DNA of 64,000 nucleotides from Palaemon carinicauda (lineage: Eukaryota; Arthropoda; Malacostraca; Decapoda; Palaemonidae): assembly GCF_036898095.1 (NCBI RefSeq), contig NC_090759.1, forward strand, positions 16,633,227-16,697,226. The letters run 5' to 3'. How positions within the stretch are numbered: position 1 is the first letter of the stretch; every line of letters starts with the position of its first letter. Of this stretch, positions 46,377 through 59,640 are shown in pieces. The position numbers and the translations under genes were made by a program. Under the pieces are notes generated by a model. That model made no database searches, was not told the DNA's origin, and saw only the letters and a program-made list of their open reading frames with translations.

Positions 46377-47394
46377 ATGTCGATGTTGTCCAACCTTTGT
46401 TGGAATGCATCTTGTCAGAGAGCATTGGGATTTGGGACTGCAGAGCAGTCCAATGGGAGCCTGAAGTTCTGGGCCGTTGAGATCGGGTCCACAGTCGGGG
46501 AACGCCACAAAGTCTGTACTTTGTTGGCTACTAGATGATCTAAAGACCATTCGGAACCCACTATCTGCTCTGCTCTGCTCAGATTGTCGGCAAGCCATTC
46601 CTCTTGCCCGGAATGAAGCGAGCTGATAGTGAGACCAAGTGGACTTCTGCCAATCTCATCTCGGTATCTCTACAGCTAGAAGGGATAGGGGCTGCGAAAA
46701 AGTACCTCCTTGCTCCTTGATGTAAGCTACTACCGTGGTGTTGTTGCTCATCACCACCACTGAGTGAACCGCCAGGAACTGGTGTAACTCTTGAAGGGCC
46801 AAAATAAAAGGCATTCATCTCTAGTAGATTATTGAGAAGGTACTACTCAGACTCTGCCCAAAGGTCTGAGGCCGTGTGATGCCGCACATCAATGTTGTCC
46901 CACCTTTGTTGGTATGCATCTTGCCAGAGAGCCTTGGGATCTGGGACTGGGGAGCAGTCTAACGGGAGTCTGAAGTTCAGGGCCGTTGCGAACGGGTCCA
47001 CAGTTGGGGAACGCCACAAAGTCCAGACTTTGTTGGCTACTAGATGATCTAAAGACCATTTGGAATCCACTATCTGCGATGCTCTGCTCAGATTGTCAGC
47101 GAGCACATTCCTCTTGCCAGGAATGAAGTGAGCTGATAGTGAGACAGAGTGGACTTCTGCCCATCTCATCTCGGTATCTCTACCGCTAGATGGGATAGGG
47201 GCTGCAAAAAAGTACCTCTTTGCTTCTCAATGTAAGCTACTACCGTGGTGTTGTCGCTCATCACCACCACTGAGTGAACTGCCAGGAACTGGTGGAACTC
47301 TTGAAGGGCCAGAAAAACAGCGTTCATCTCAAGTTTATTAATGTGAAGGTACTATTCGGACTCTGCCCAAAGGTTTGAGGCAGTGTGGTGACGC
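46376..47394. repeat. ~510-bp tandem duplication in DIRS-5
   Basis: 46376-46885 and 46886-47394 are similar throughout, each running from a tcgatgttgtcc-type motif to a gtgtgatgccgca / gtgtggtgacgca motif. DIRS-1 (about 4200-4720) has this segment once. The segment spans the end of RNase H and the spacer before the recombinase. The two units differ at many positions, so the duplication is not recent or the units have mixed origin. Confidence 0.8.
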
Positions 47395-48505
47395 ACGTGG
47401 GACCCCCACCCATTAGATGCGTCTAAGAACAGCATCAAATCAGGAGAAGGGATGAGAAGATTGACACCCTTCAGCAGATTCTCGTCTGCCAGCCACCATT
47501 CGAGATACTTTTTTTTCTCTGATCCCCTGGGAATCAGAGTTTTCAGGGACTCAAAAGACTGATTCCAATTGGACTTTAAGACACTACTCCATTGGAGATC
47601 GAATCCTAAGGGGACCAATGGGAATTAGAAAGAGCCAAGGATGAAAGATGTCCGAGGAAACATAACCCCTTCTGGGCTGGGAGATCTTCTTGTTTGAGGA
47701 AAGGCCTAGCAACTTCCCTCAGCTTTGCTATATTGTCTGATGGGAAGGCTTTATGATGTTTGGTGTCTAATACCCAGCCCAGACATACCAGTCTTTGAGT
47801 GAAAAGCAGGGAAGCCCAGATCTTGGCAAACTCAAAAGATTGTCTCGGTGCTGAAGACGGGTTGCAACCAAATCTATAAGGATTAGCCAGTCGTCCAGGT
47901 AATGGAGACAGATATCGAACCTGTGAGCCCAAGATGACACAGGGTAAACACACTTGTGAAGACCTGAGGTGCTGTGGAAAGGCCGAAAAACAGCACCTTG
48001 AACTGGTATGACTTGCTGTCGATGTTGAAACTCAGATACTTTTTTGAAGACAGATGGATTGGGATCTGGAAGTATCTGTCCTTTAGATACAGTGTACACA
48101 TCAAGTCTAGTGGTCTTATCACTAGACTGACCGAGTCTGCCGTCTCCATTCTGAACGAAGTCTGTATGACAAACTTGTACAGAGCTGAGAGATTAGTGAT
48201 TGGTCTCCAGCCTCCAGACGCCTTTTCCACAAGAAAGAGTCGACTGAAGAAGACAGGGGAACCGTTGAGATCTCCTGGATAGGGCCTTTCTCTAACCAGG
48301 TCTGGACTTCGGCCCGAAGAGCCTGCCCCTTTGCTGATCCCATAGCAAAAGAGCTCATAAACACTGGATTCTTGGTTAGTGGAGGGAGAGATGAAAAGAA
48401 CAGGAAGCGATACCTGAACAAATCACAGAGATCGTCCAAGGTTACGCCTCGAGCTCTATCCACCTGGTCCAGCAGCTTTGTAGGCATCCCCCTACTGGTG
48501 GACAA
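47352..48505 (-). pseudogene. DIRS-5 reverse transcriptase / RNase H remnant
   Basis: Frame 48505-48122 starts the RT (SSFAMGSAKGQALRAEVQTW). Frames 48230-47883 and 48099-47767 have WRPITNLSAL and CTLYLKDRYFQIPIH; the first catalytic Asp position reads Tyr (TLYLKD instead of TLDLKD). The YLDDW box is in the shifted frame (LHYLDDWLILID). Frame 47618-47352 leads toward RNase H. Non-functional. Confidence 0.75.
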
Positions 48506-48599
48506 GCAGGGAGATGGCCTCTCCTTGCGTTTACGGTTTTTACCGCAACCTCTCTGAAATTTTCCTCCACGACTGGACTTGTTGTCTTTCCCATCCTTG

Positions 48600-49515
48600 A
48601 AAGGAAAGGGCTTCTAAGACACGTCCGTTTTCTAAACCTCTGCCGTTTTAATAGTTGATGGTTTCGTATGGCTGGTCTTGGAAGGGCTGGAGGTCTTTAG
48701 GGCAGAGCTGTAAGAGGAAGAACCCCTCCATGGAGGAGTTTCGGAGCCTATTGATCCCCAGAGACGGAGGCGAAGGTCGGTAACCAGAGGAGACAGGATG
48801 GACAGTTTCTTCCAAAGAAGGAGACTGAGGAGGCAAAGAGATGAAAGGACTCTTGACGCCGACCGACGACGTACGAGCGTGGGATCAACAGGCTGACCAA
48901 CCGCAAGTCTCCGAAGAGGAGTCTCTATGTGAGACCCTTGATTGGAAAGGGAAATACTCGTCGGAGAGAAGCCACGGACTTTGCTCTCCCTACGAAAAAT
49001 GTTCATCAGGGCAAGAAGCACAGACTTCGGCGGCGGAAGATGGAGAAGAAGATGCAGTTGCAGGAACAGCTGGCAGGGCAGCATACGAGCTCTCCGAAAA
49101 CCCCACATCGACAAACTACAAAGGGTTGATGTCAGACACTGACGTTAATAAGTCGATGAGAGATACCACGAAAAACGCGGGCTTGATCGCTACCGCCGAC
49201 CGAGAAGCAGGATGGTGAATAGACAACTCTCGAGGCAGCGATTCACGAACCGCTGGACGTTTCAGGATGGTGTTAGCGAGAAGGTCTCCAAAGCCTTCCT
49301 GGTACAGCGATTGACGATCGTTAACCACCCTACCTTCCTAGAGGCCACAACCACTGCCTTTGGTGGCTGCATTTGGAGATCCTCTTTGCTTGAGGATGTG
49401 ATGGCCGCTGACGCATTGGAAAGCGTCGGGATACCTCCTGCTCAAGACGCAATGGTGATTGCCAATGTGAAGACCGATGACTCGATGATCGATAAGAGGA
49501 ATGTCTTCCTGCGTT
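48600..49515 (-). pseudogene. DIRS-5 ORF1 remnant, C-terminal part
   Basis: Frame 49114-48632 has a Ser/Leu-rich sequence with LRRLAVGQPVDPT, resembling the ORF1 stretch of DIRS-4 that reads PLRRPIDGQLADPT. This confirms its place between RT and the 5' end. No domain recognised. Confidence 0.55.
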
Positions 49516-49519
49516 GACG

Positions 49520-51190
49520 AGCAATTCCAGAATGACGCAGGATCAATCATTACTGCAGCATGGGGCAGGTCGGTATGTCTACAATCCTCAAGTTGAAATA
49601 ATGGATGGTTTGTGTCTAAGAAAGTTAAATGGTTTGTGGGTATGGAATAAATATTTTATTTCCTTTCTTTATATACTGTATTGTTATGAGACACTTAATT
49701 TATATATCCCTCTGTGCTCCTCCCAAAAATGCTTTAATCCGTTATTATTTTTTTAACAGGTATTGACAGCAGCCCCCCACACGCAGTAGGGAGAGAGGAT
49801 TAGGATATTCTCCAGAGAATTTAGAATAAGCAATGAACCTGTATATAGGAAAGAATCTGAGACCATTCTTCTAAGTACACAGGAAGATGAATGTGATTTA
49901 TTGCCTGTTACTATTGTGTTAGTGGTCTGTGATGCTACTCTATATTCATATTATCTTGCCTGTGACCTGTAATTTGTTAGACTGAATAACAAAAAAACAA
50001 ATGCATTATAAGGCCATTGTCTATTGCTCGTGTTCGGCAGTCAACCCGATAAAGTTGAATGACTATTTTGTGTCTGTGTGCGAAGTAATGAGGAAGAATC
50101 TCATTATATAAGATTGTATCATAAACATTAATGGTTCACAGGAGCTATTGAAATGGCATATCTGGTCGTAGGTCCAGGAAGGGAATTCACAGATGTTACG
50201 AGGAGAGTGACTGTGTTCGAGTTTAGTCTGGTCGTTCCAGAATTATCAAAACCCCTTCCAAGAATGAGAGATTTAGGCACTACTGTTGTTGGTCAGAAAA
50301 GTTTCGATGACACGAAACCTTATCACAGTGCAGGTTTACAATTGGAGATTTTCTAGACATTGTTATTATGGGCCCGCAGAGTCATGCACGGCATTGTATG
50401 CGGCCATACTATTCAGAATTTAAGAATTTTAAGTAACTTTGTAGCCTAATGGTAGACTGGATATTGATAAGGACAGAATTGATTTAGGGAAAATTATTGT
50501 AGTGCAATATTTTCACAGTTTTATATTTTCTTCTTATTCAAAATTTGTTTATCTTGTTTTTGTGAGGCTGGAGTGTAAAGGGGTACTACTTTCTCCTTTA
50601 AATGCTTACTGGAATTTGAATTGACAAAATAATGTTAATGTAATCCTAACAGTTTTTTCTTTTTCAAATAAATATTTTTCTTGTTTTTATAAAGACAGAA
50701 TTTAATTAAAGAACCTTTCTCCATGGTGTCTTTCTCAGCCACTGTTTTTTTTTTTAATCTTTCTAATAAGTCATTTATCATAATTTTTTCCTCCCACACT
50801 GTGTCCTGTTGTCAGTACAAAAAAATTCTTTCCCTTTCACCTAATGTTCTGACATTTTTTACCCAAGTTTGAAACCATCTTACCTAAAGAATATAGAGCT
50901 ATATATATATATATAAATTCTGCTAACTTCTCAGAAATGAATCAACGATCATCTTACGCATTTATTCTGCAAGCTAAAGGCAAGAGAAGCAAAGGGGGAA
51001 GTCAGGTTCTAGCTGGGTCCCCTTGCCCAGTATAAATCAAGGTGTGGTGCCCAGTGCTCCGTTCTCTTGACATGTTACCTAGATTTTTGGGTATTCCACC
51101 GTTGTATATTTTTTGTGTAGTGAACGTTGGGTTGTGGTCGGCATTCGGACACTAGGCAGTTCGAGTACTACCTCTAGCCACAGTCCGCAA
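49520..51190. other. Unexplained ~1.7-kb block inserted in DIRS-5 ORF1
   Basis: This AT-rich block has no counterpart in DIRS-1, while sequence on both sides matches DIRS elements. It holds an isolated plus-strand frame (50153-50356, 67 codons, including GREFTDVTRRVTVFEFSLVV) that I do not recognise. It also has a TATAAA at about 51031 followed by a start-site-like region, and short TA tracts. The edges are approximate and no terminal repeats or target duplication were found. It may be a solo LTR or another truncated element. Confidence 0.4.
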
Positions 51191-52700
51191 ACCACTATAA
51201 AGTAGGCAACTAACGCGTAGCTGAGCGTGAAGGCTGATCAATGAGAGATGATTCACGTTGAAGTGAATCACGAACAGTTGGCCGAACGAGTTCCGAAGGA
51301 GAGCGACGCGATGGTTTGGGAACGCTTAGAGTTGCGGCCAAATGCTGGTTCGTTAAGTGACTGATGAGCGATTCCCAAAACGGTGAAGGTCTAAGCTACG
51401 CGTGTGGTCATTGGGGTGAATACTGTTGGTAAGACGATCGATGAAATTGGCAGGCTAACGCTAACTTCTCGCGTAGCAAAAGCTTGACGAGAAGTCGAAC
51501 GTGTAAGTGGTTCACACGTAACCGAACGCTTAGGAGGTACACAAGTTGTCAATCGTTGACAATGGTTAGGCGATCCACGAGCTGATGGAAGTGTCGACGA
51601 TTCATGTGTAACTGAACGCTTAGGAGATAAACGAAATGTCGATCGTCGACAATGGTCAGGTGATTCACGAGCTGATGGAAGCGTTGGTGATTCCCGTGTA
51701 ACTGAACACTTAGGTAGCATACGAAATGTCGATCGTCGACAATGGTCAGGCAATTCACAAGCTGATGGAAGCGTCAGCAGCAATTCACACATTGGAGGGC
51801 GATCGTTCCGAAGGAGAGAGAGGCGTTAGATTGAAACACTCTGAGCAACAGCCGAACGCTGGCTTGTTGAGCGATGAGCGTTTAAGCGTTGACGAGCTAA
51901 GAATCACTGGACGACAAGGTAGGCTAACAATTCACGCACCACGTTTTACGCTCTGACGGTGATCGAAGAGTTTCGGTTAAGAGACGCGTTAGAACTCTGT
52001 CGGGTAGAATATTGAAGTTCCTGATGCTGACTAATATGCGATTCCAAACAGCTGGAACAGCAGGGGATGTTGAGCTGCAAGCGGTTCACATGTAGCAAGC
52101 GATTCCTGTGAGAAAGATAAAAGAGCAAGTGGCTTTCGAACTGCAACCGATTCTCGCATAGCAGGCGAAACACGAGAGGATGAATGAGCAGGTGATTGTC
52201 GAACTGTAAGCGATTCTCACGTAGCAGGCTAAATACGAGAGGTTGAACTAGTCTACAAAAGTACGCGATGGCTAGGCGATCTACGAGCTGACGGGACGGT
52301 AAGCAATTCTCGCATTGAAGGTTGATGGTGAACCTGACAAGCAGGTGAACATCGAGCAGAAGCCTGACGAGACGGAGAACGCTGCCAATGAACTGTAGCT
52401 GGGGTTCAGGTAGAGAAATGTGACCCTTGTGAGGCGACACATACTCAAGAGATCAAGAACAATCCCATGCAGGCAACGAACGAACCGATGTTTGTTGAGG
52501 GGAAGACAATGACGGAAGGCAGGTTTCTCCGAAGAGGAAGACTGCGGAGGCGTTTTAAGGACTGCGCACTCCCTTACCCGGCCGACATCGACGGGACAAG
52601 GAGAGCGGCAGCGTAAAACTGTAACAGTAACAGAACATGAATTACAATTAGTTAATTCTGCTGAGAAAAAAAAACTACTCGAGAGAACCACAACCCTCCG
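51191..52700 (-). pseudogene. DIRS-5 ORF1 remnant, N-terminal part
   Basis: It matches 5930-7190 of DIRS-1. Frames 51792-51391, 52440-51946 and 52691-52281 encode Leu/His/Arg-rich repeat protein, with no enzymatic motif. Includes a three-unit ~90-bp tandem repeat. Confidence 0.5.
51520..51790. repeat. ~90-bp tandem repeat in DIRS-5 ORF1
   Basis: Three units of about 90 bp, each with gtcgacaatggtcagg and cacgagctgatggaag (at about 51555, 51644 and 51734). This gives a 30-residue period in translation (for example SARESPDHCRRSTF). Confidence 0.8.
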
Positions 52701-53194
52701 ACAGGAAGGAGGGGGAACCCCACACAGACGAACCTGAAAGTTAAATTACAATAGTTATAATTTTAATCAATGAAGAAATTATTCGGAAGTACAACCTAAC
52801 CCGCGAACGAGAAAGGTGTAATCCACGCGAAGTATACTGCCGGCTGCCCACGAGTGAGCGACCGCACTCCCTTCCCCCAGCAGATTCTTCTAAGACAAGA
52901 AGGGGGAAGGCGGCGATAATAGCCGAACGGAGGAGTATCCCAACGAAGACGACTCCCCTGCGGCGGCGGCCGGTGCACGTAAAGCCATCCGCAAACGGGA
53001 AGACCGATGACCAAGGGAAAGAAGGGAAGGTTCTCTGTCCTTGAGAACCTGCCGTACTACACTGTCACACACACAGCACCTACAAACATATATACATAAA
53101 AACATTAAGTATATTTTCATATACATAAGTTAAAAAGTCAAAGATTAATGGCAGTCCAAGAAAGGCAAGGAGGAAGAGCAGTGACAACCACTCT

Positions 53195-53390
53195 CCATCC
53201 GAGCCAAAAGCAATTTGAGCTTAATCACAAGTGACTGGGTGGGAGGGGTAACAAGCTATCCCCCTACACCCCTGCTAACTAACGGGATGGGTGGTTAACC
53301 ATCGCTAGATTTAAATGGCTCTTCCTTTCAGCTTCGCCAGAGTAATACCCCTATTAAATAGCGTTGGTCTGTATTCCAGTTACGGAACAA
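53195..53390. repeat. DIRS-5 right terminal inverted repeat
   Basis: gagccaaaagcaatttgagc, gtgggaggggtaacaagc, ccgctagcatt-type block and terminal attccagttacggaacaa; nearly the same as DIRS-1 7850-8032 and the inverse of 44353-44570. Confidence 0.8.
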
Positions 53391-54628
53391 AATAAGTTTT
53401 ATGTTTTTTAGTTAAGGAATTTTTACTCTTATATAGTTGAGACTGTAGCCAGAAATTCTAATTGCTATTATATAACTAAATTTCACTACGATGAAAAAAT
53501 GTCACTTTTTTAAATTTGAGGGCCACCCACTCAAAATTCTTTAATGTTAAACCTGTGAATACTGTACAATAAAAGATGACTACAACATTCAACACTTTCA
53601 ATACTTCAAATCACAATTTTATGGAAAACAAGCAATCTAAAGGAGTTATCAATTAAAGTGATACAGTACTGATCATTAGCTGTACTTTTACGAAATAGTA
53701 CAGTTGATAAATAATTCTGAAGGCGCCAACATCATGCTTCTATCAAAAGTAACATAATTTTCTTGCAAGATGTGTTTAAGAGCTGAAGATGCCAACTTCA
53801 TGCATCTAGCAAAAGTAACAATTTTCTCACAAAATATGTTTAAGAGATATGAATGAAAATGATGTTAGCTATTTCAATATGGACATAGGCTATTACAACT
53901 TCACAGATCAATTATGGCTATAGTTAACAAATTGCTTCCCTTAAAAAAAAAAAAAAAATTCACATTCATCAATAATTTGGCATATCTTATGATTCCTGTG
54001 GAATAGGAAATACAGTATACTTTAAATCATTCTTTAAAAAATTTGGCTTGTACTGAGAAATGGATGCATCATGTTTTGACAGGCAGTGGGAATCAATCTG
54101 GTGCAGGCTCAGCCACCAGCTCATCATGAATTTTCCCTAACAGCATTAACTTAGATGCCAGTACTATACCTCAATTGCATAAGAAAAGGCCTGAAGATTC
54201 CAATTTACAAGATTTACCAAAGCAAGCTCCAGAAGGTAAGGACAATAGGAAGGAAGAGATTGCCTAGAATGAGGTACTGTATCTCGACTTGTCTTTAAGA
54301 AAACGTATTATCGAAAAGTAACTGAATAAGTTAGCTGAGATAAGTTATAATAATTCCTATTCTACTATGTTGCCTAATGTTGCTACTTCTAAGACTACTT
54401 ATACACCAAAGTTTTCGAAACTTTTCACAAATAAGGGTAAATATATTGCTGTCACAGGTGGAAATCAAGCCTGCTAATTCTTTTTTACCATTTGTTGTTA
54501 AGACCTTGTCCCCCACATAAACATTCATTAACCTATATAATAAATCATTGCCCAAACTTATTATTGTCCCTAATCAAGCTAATTCTCTTGAATCCAGAAT
54601 TAATGTAAACAAAAAGAAGTCCTTGAAT
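53391..54628. other. Nup62 intron between DIRS-5 and DIRS-6
   Basis: AT-rich. No repeat recognised. At 54280-54480 the plus strand can be read as a decayed coding stretch (for example LPNVATSKTTYTPKFSKLF) with stops on both sides; it could be a gag-like remnant but is too short to assign. Confidence 0.4.
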
Positions 54629-55479
54629 ATGCCAAATTTCAAAGTAATTAGTATTTTTCCAAATGATAAAAACCTGTAGCTATTTATCAAGGATTAACTT
54701 TCGGTGATGCTGGAAGACTACCCATTAAGAGTTTTAAGCGAGGTGGCAATTACACAAACTGCCAGTTAGCAGGGGTAGTGAGGAGTTACGGGGGTAGGAA
54801 AGGGTAGCAGGGGTTGCCGGCTACACCTCTCACTCACACACCAGTGAATCCGAGTCACTTTTAGATTGCAGGCAGGACTTCTGGGGGACGGGTGATGGCG
54901 GGACAACTTGTATAAGTAGCTACAGGTTTGTATAGTTAGGAAAAATGAAAATTACTTCCAAATTTGTCATTTATTCCGACACTCTAGAAACCTCACGCTA
55001 TTTATTAGAGATGACTCACCTACTGGGAGGGTGGAAGTCCGACTACTGGCTTGGCCATTGACCTGGGTTTTCACGTACGTGTTTGGCATGTAACTGAAAA
55101 AGCCTCGACACCTCGCTATAAAACTTTGTGCAATGCATCGATAGTGGCCTGAGCACTGTATGCGCTTGTGATAAACTAGCAATGTGGCTGTCTAGGTAAG
55201 ACTATTCCAAGTTAACTAAGATTTTTTAAAGTAACCATCGACATTTCCCAATACTCACCTCTTAAGGAGTATTGGGGACATAGACAAGTATGAAATCTAT
55301 ACTAGGTTACAAAAGGGAAATCGTTATTACCTGCAAATAGGTGAGGCCAGTGTGTAGAGGACCCTGGGTGCTGTTCCCCCTCTCTAAAAGAGCCACTTAT
55401 TCAGCCCAGACTAATCCCAGGTAGCCTATGCCCTCAATCATCTGCTACTTGTCCATCAAGGAGCCTGAGGCATTTTAAA

Positions 55480-56092
55480 CAACTTGTTGTGCAGCCACCA
55501 AAGGACCAATGGAGAGCTTCTCCATGCTCCTGTGGGTCCCGTCTTGCAGGAAGTGGCCAGTGAAGGTCATCTGATGCTTTCACACACCCGCTTGTAGTAC
55601 CTGTGCCACAGAGTAGTTACGTTTAAATGCCAAGGATGTGTTTATGACACTGACATCATAAGCTATACGTCAATGTGCAAGGGGGGGGGGGTTTCAATGC
55701 ATGGTCAATGACCTTGTAAATCCACGCTGAGATGGTGTTCTTTGTAACCCTCCTCTTGACCTTCCCCGTACAGACAAAGAGTGCCGACACTCGGGGGCAA
55801 GCTATTACAGTATGTTTAAGGTAATACCCCAAACTCCTCACTGGGCAAATTAACAGTTGATTTGGATCATTGGTTACAGAACGAAGACTCTCAATCCGAA
55901 AGGGCCCGAATCTAGGAACAGCTACTCCTGGATTTTGAGTCTTAGCAATAAACTCACGGACAAAGCTGAGTGTTACCTACCTCCATCCCCTTGAATGGGC
56001 GATGTCGAAGGAAAGACAATAAAGTTTGTTAACTCCCTTGGCCGAAGCCAAGGCGAGTAGGAACACTGTCTTCAAAGTGAGGTGGCGATCTG
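55480..56092 (-). pseudogene. DIRS-6 tyrosine recombinase remnant
   Basis: Frame 55841-55656 has LFVCTGKVKRRVTKNTISAW, matching LFVSTGETKRRVTRNTISAW of DIRS-4. Flanking sequence matches the DIRS-4 recombinase at nucleotide level up to ggtggcgatc at 56092, where the foreign element begins. Confidence 0.7.
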
Positions 56093-57021
56093 TATTTCTT
56101 TATAATATCAAATTGTTCTTGTAAATAAATCAAATATTTAATATACTTTACACCATATATTTCCCGTTATAACACGACCCAAAATACAGACAAATTTTAA
56201 TGTTTGTCATATCTATTGTACAAGACAACTGATGAATAGCAAAACCATCACTCTATAGACTAGCTTTTGTTGTATCATTGAAAATCCAGAATTATCAAAA
56301 TAAAGGCAATTTTATATGATGCGTTTCTTAAACACGCCAGAAAGAACAATAGAAAACGACAACCAATGTTTTGTTTATGTTTATCACTGATCGTAACAAA
56401 GAAACAGACGCAATTACACATCTGTGTATAGATTAGTTTTTGCATCGACAGCAATCTTACCAAGTATTGATTATATGTTGATTTTGTTATTACCAATGTT
56501 CTACTTAATTTTTCTTAGAACTTCCAAATAAATGAAATGGATACCATTTATATAATGTTTTTCTTTATGACGTCCCCTGAAACGGAAACCTTCCATTTGT
56601 TTTCTGTACGCATCATCTTCGATCATAATAAACAAACGAACGCATTAAACACACATGATCAAAGTGATAACTAATGATATTAAAAGCTTTTAGTAAATAT
56701 GTTGTTATTACAAATGTTTTACTTACCGTATCCATATAAATTCCTAATTTCGTAGCAAAGCTGGAAAACTTTTTTTTCCTTATGCGTTTAATACACAATA
56801 GCAAACTGCCGCTAATGACAGAATGACAATTTACAATAATTCTAAGCTGTTATGAAAGATAATTGTCCTTTCCATATCCAAAATACTTTTCCTAACTTCA
56901 GTTATAAGTCAACTTGTACCCACCTCAATTATGGAACCATATGCAAAAAAGGTAAAAGAAGAAGAAAGTACTAGGCCTGTTTTTAAAGTCATCGAACAAT
57001 TAGGTTACCGCTATTACGTTC

Positions 57022-57023
<2 letters not shown>

Positions 57024-57116
<93 letters not shown>
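57024..57116. repeat. (GA)n microsatellite
   Basis: Uninterrupted GA dinucleotides, about 46 copies. Confidence 0.95.
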
Positions 57117-57119
<3 letters not shown>

Positions 57120-57596
57120 TTTTAAATGTACTAAACAATAAATATGATAGGTTATAACACATTGGTGCTTATGTAATATTAACTGTATAGATGGTTTGAA
57201 TAAGTTAAGAAATGGTATAAACAATTCTTTGTTACTGTATTCGTACGCGCAATTCTTGAGAGCGGAAGCTAGACATCAGCTGATGTGATCACAGCTGAAA
57301 GTAAAACAAAAAGAAGTCAGCAATACTTGATTTTTAAAACACACCCGAAATTTAAAAACATAAGTACATGTTTCATTATAGCGCAATTGACTATTTAAAG
57401 AGTAAAAATTTTCTGGAATAGAATGGTGTTTCCTAAAAAATAGTGGTTTGCTGACGAAAGCGGATACCGTATTTTAAGCTATGATTGAAATGGATGTAAA
57501 CACGGTATAATTTTTTCGTTTCATATTTAATTGATACTTTAAGAAAACCGATTTTGGTTTCTTCATCTATTTGTAAGTATTGTATAACACGAGAGT

Positions 57597-57627
<31 letters not shown>

Positions 57628-57649
57628 CCTTACCTTACCTTATTGCCTT

Positions 57650-59210
57650 ATTTTTTGTTTGGGTTCCCCCAGGTCCCTCAGTGTGAGGCACCTCGTATAT
57701 CCACCAGAGAGTTGCTAATGCATCTTCCGGTGTATTTTGCATCTTCCAGTCTTGGATGGTCTGGGATGCATCTTAGGTATTTATCGAGCTGATTCTTAAA
57801 CACATCTACGCTCACTCCTGATATGTTTCTTAGATGAGCTGGCAGCACATTAAATAGTCGCTGCATTATCGATGCTGGTGCGTAGTGGATTAATGTCCTG
57901 TGCGCCTTTCTCAGTTTACCTGGAATGCTTTTTGGCACTATTAATCTACCTCGGCTTGCTCTTTCTGATATTTTAAGCTCCATGATGTTTTCAGCAATTC
58001 CTTCTATTTGCTTCCATGCTTGTATTATCATGTAGCGTTCTCTTCTCCTTTCTAGACTGTATAGTTTTAAAAATTGCAGTCTTTCCCAGTAGTCAAGGTC
58101 TTTAACTTCTTCTATTCTAGCAGTATAGGACCTTTGTACACTCTCTATTTGCGCAATATCCTTTTGGTAGTGTGGGTACCATATCACATTGCAGTACTCG
58201 AGTGTACTACGCACATAAGTTTTGTAAAGCATTATCATGTGTTCAGCTTTTCTTGTTTTAAAGTGTCTGAATAACATTCCCATTTTTGCTTTACATTTAG
58301 CCAACAGTGTTGCTATTTGGTCGTTGCATAACATATTCCTATTTAAAATTACACCAAGGTCTTTAATTGCTTCCTTGTTTGTGATTGTCTCATTATTAGG
58401 TCCCTTGTATGCATACACCATTCCTTCTCTGTTTCCATAATTTATTGATTCGAATTTATCGGAGTTAAATACCATCCTATTTATCTCCGCCCATTCATAT
58501 ATTTTGTTTAGATCTCTTTGTAGTGAGTTCCTATCTTCATCACAAGTAATTTCTCTACTTATTCTTGTGTCATCGGCGAAACTTCTCACTACGGAGTTTT
58601 CAACATCACAGTCTATGTCTGAGATCATAATAACAAATAGCAGTGCAGCTAATACCGTACCTTGGGGCACACCAGATATTACCTGGGCTTCATCTGATTT
58701 CTCGTCATTTGCAACCACTATCTGTTTTCTGTTTTGCAGGAATTCTTTTACCCATTTTCCTATCTTTCCCACAATATTATGCTTTCTCATTTTTTTCTCC
58801 AATATGTTATGGTCTACCTTGTCAAAGGCTTTTGCAAAATCTAGATAGATCACATCTGTGTCTTTTTCATTTATCATATTATTGTATATGTTTTCATAGT
58901 GTGCTATCAGTTGGGTCTGTGTACTTTTTCCAGGTACGAAACCGTGTTGACCCATATTAAACATATTATTTTTGACCAAATGGTTCATTATTTTCTTTTT
59001 TATTACCCTCTCATACACTTTCATAATATGTGATGTTAGACTAACAGGTCTATAATTGCTTGCCTCTAGTCTTGATCCACTTTTGAAGATAGGGGTTATA
59101 TAAGCTAATTTATGTTTAACATATATCTCGCTCATATCTATACTCTGTCTTAGCAGTATTGCAAGCGGCTTCGCGATAGTGTTTGCAGTTTTTTTAACAA
59201 AATCGCTGGA
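57650..59210 (-). CDS. LINE-C: 5'-truncated reverse transcriptase ORF
   Basis: The open frame 59246-57678 has 522 codons; the first ~12 are a CA microsatellite, so LINE-derived protein starts near residue 13. It has [17 protein letters not shown] (residues 63-79), [13 protein letters not shown] (101-113), [15 protein letters not shown] (132-146), [14 protein letters not shown] (191-204) and SFADDTRI (222-229). All RT catalytic Asp residues are present. The C-terminal part has [13 protein letters not shown] and [11 protein letters not shown], as in Jockey/CR1-like LINEs. The endonuclease is absent: the copy is cut at the (CA)n/(TC)n tract. It is the longest open LINE frame in the window but cannot move alone. 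Confidence 0.88.
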
Positions 59211-59424
<214 letters not shown>

Positions 59425-59565
59425 CAGCTGTTGTAATCAAATGTCGTGTTTTTGTTTCGTGGACCTCCTGAAGCGAGGAATTGTTCGCCACAACTAACAA
59501 TATTCATGTTAATTTCATTCTTAAACTCAAGTTGCCATATGTGAACTAAGGTTTTGTTTCTTACG

Positions 59566-59567
<2 letters not shown>

Positions 59568-59638
<71 letters not shown>
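59568..59638. repeat. (GA)n microsatellite
   Basis: About 35 copies of GA; ORFs through it encode SL or RE dipeptides only. Confidence 0.95.

Positions 59639-59640
<2 letters not shown>

Larger units (their letters stand above)
44353..53390 (-). mobile_element. DIRS-5: full-length DIRS-type retrotransposon with duplication and insertion
   Basis: Starts atgacaaatttggagg at 44353 and ends agttacggaacaa at 53390 (9,038 bp). The left repeat runs to about 44570, the right repeat is about 53195-53390, and the ICR is at about 44615-44715. It is the same subfamily as DIRS-1. Two features enlarge it: a tandem duplication of ~510 bp (46376-47394) and a ~1.7-kb block of unrelated sequence in ORF1 (about 49520-51190). 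All ORFs are broken. Confidence 0.9.

Noticed and set aside
50153..50356. 67-codon plus-strand ORF as a gene
   Set aside because: Short, no recognisable family, no splice or promoter context, inside an inserted block; left as part of that block.
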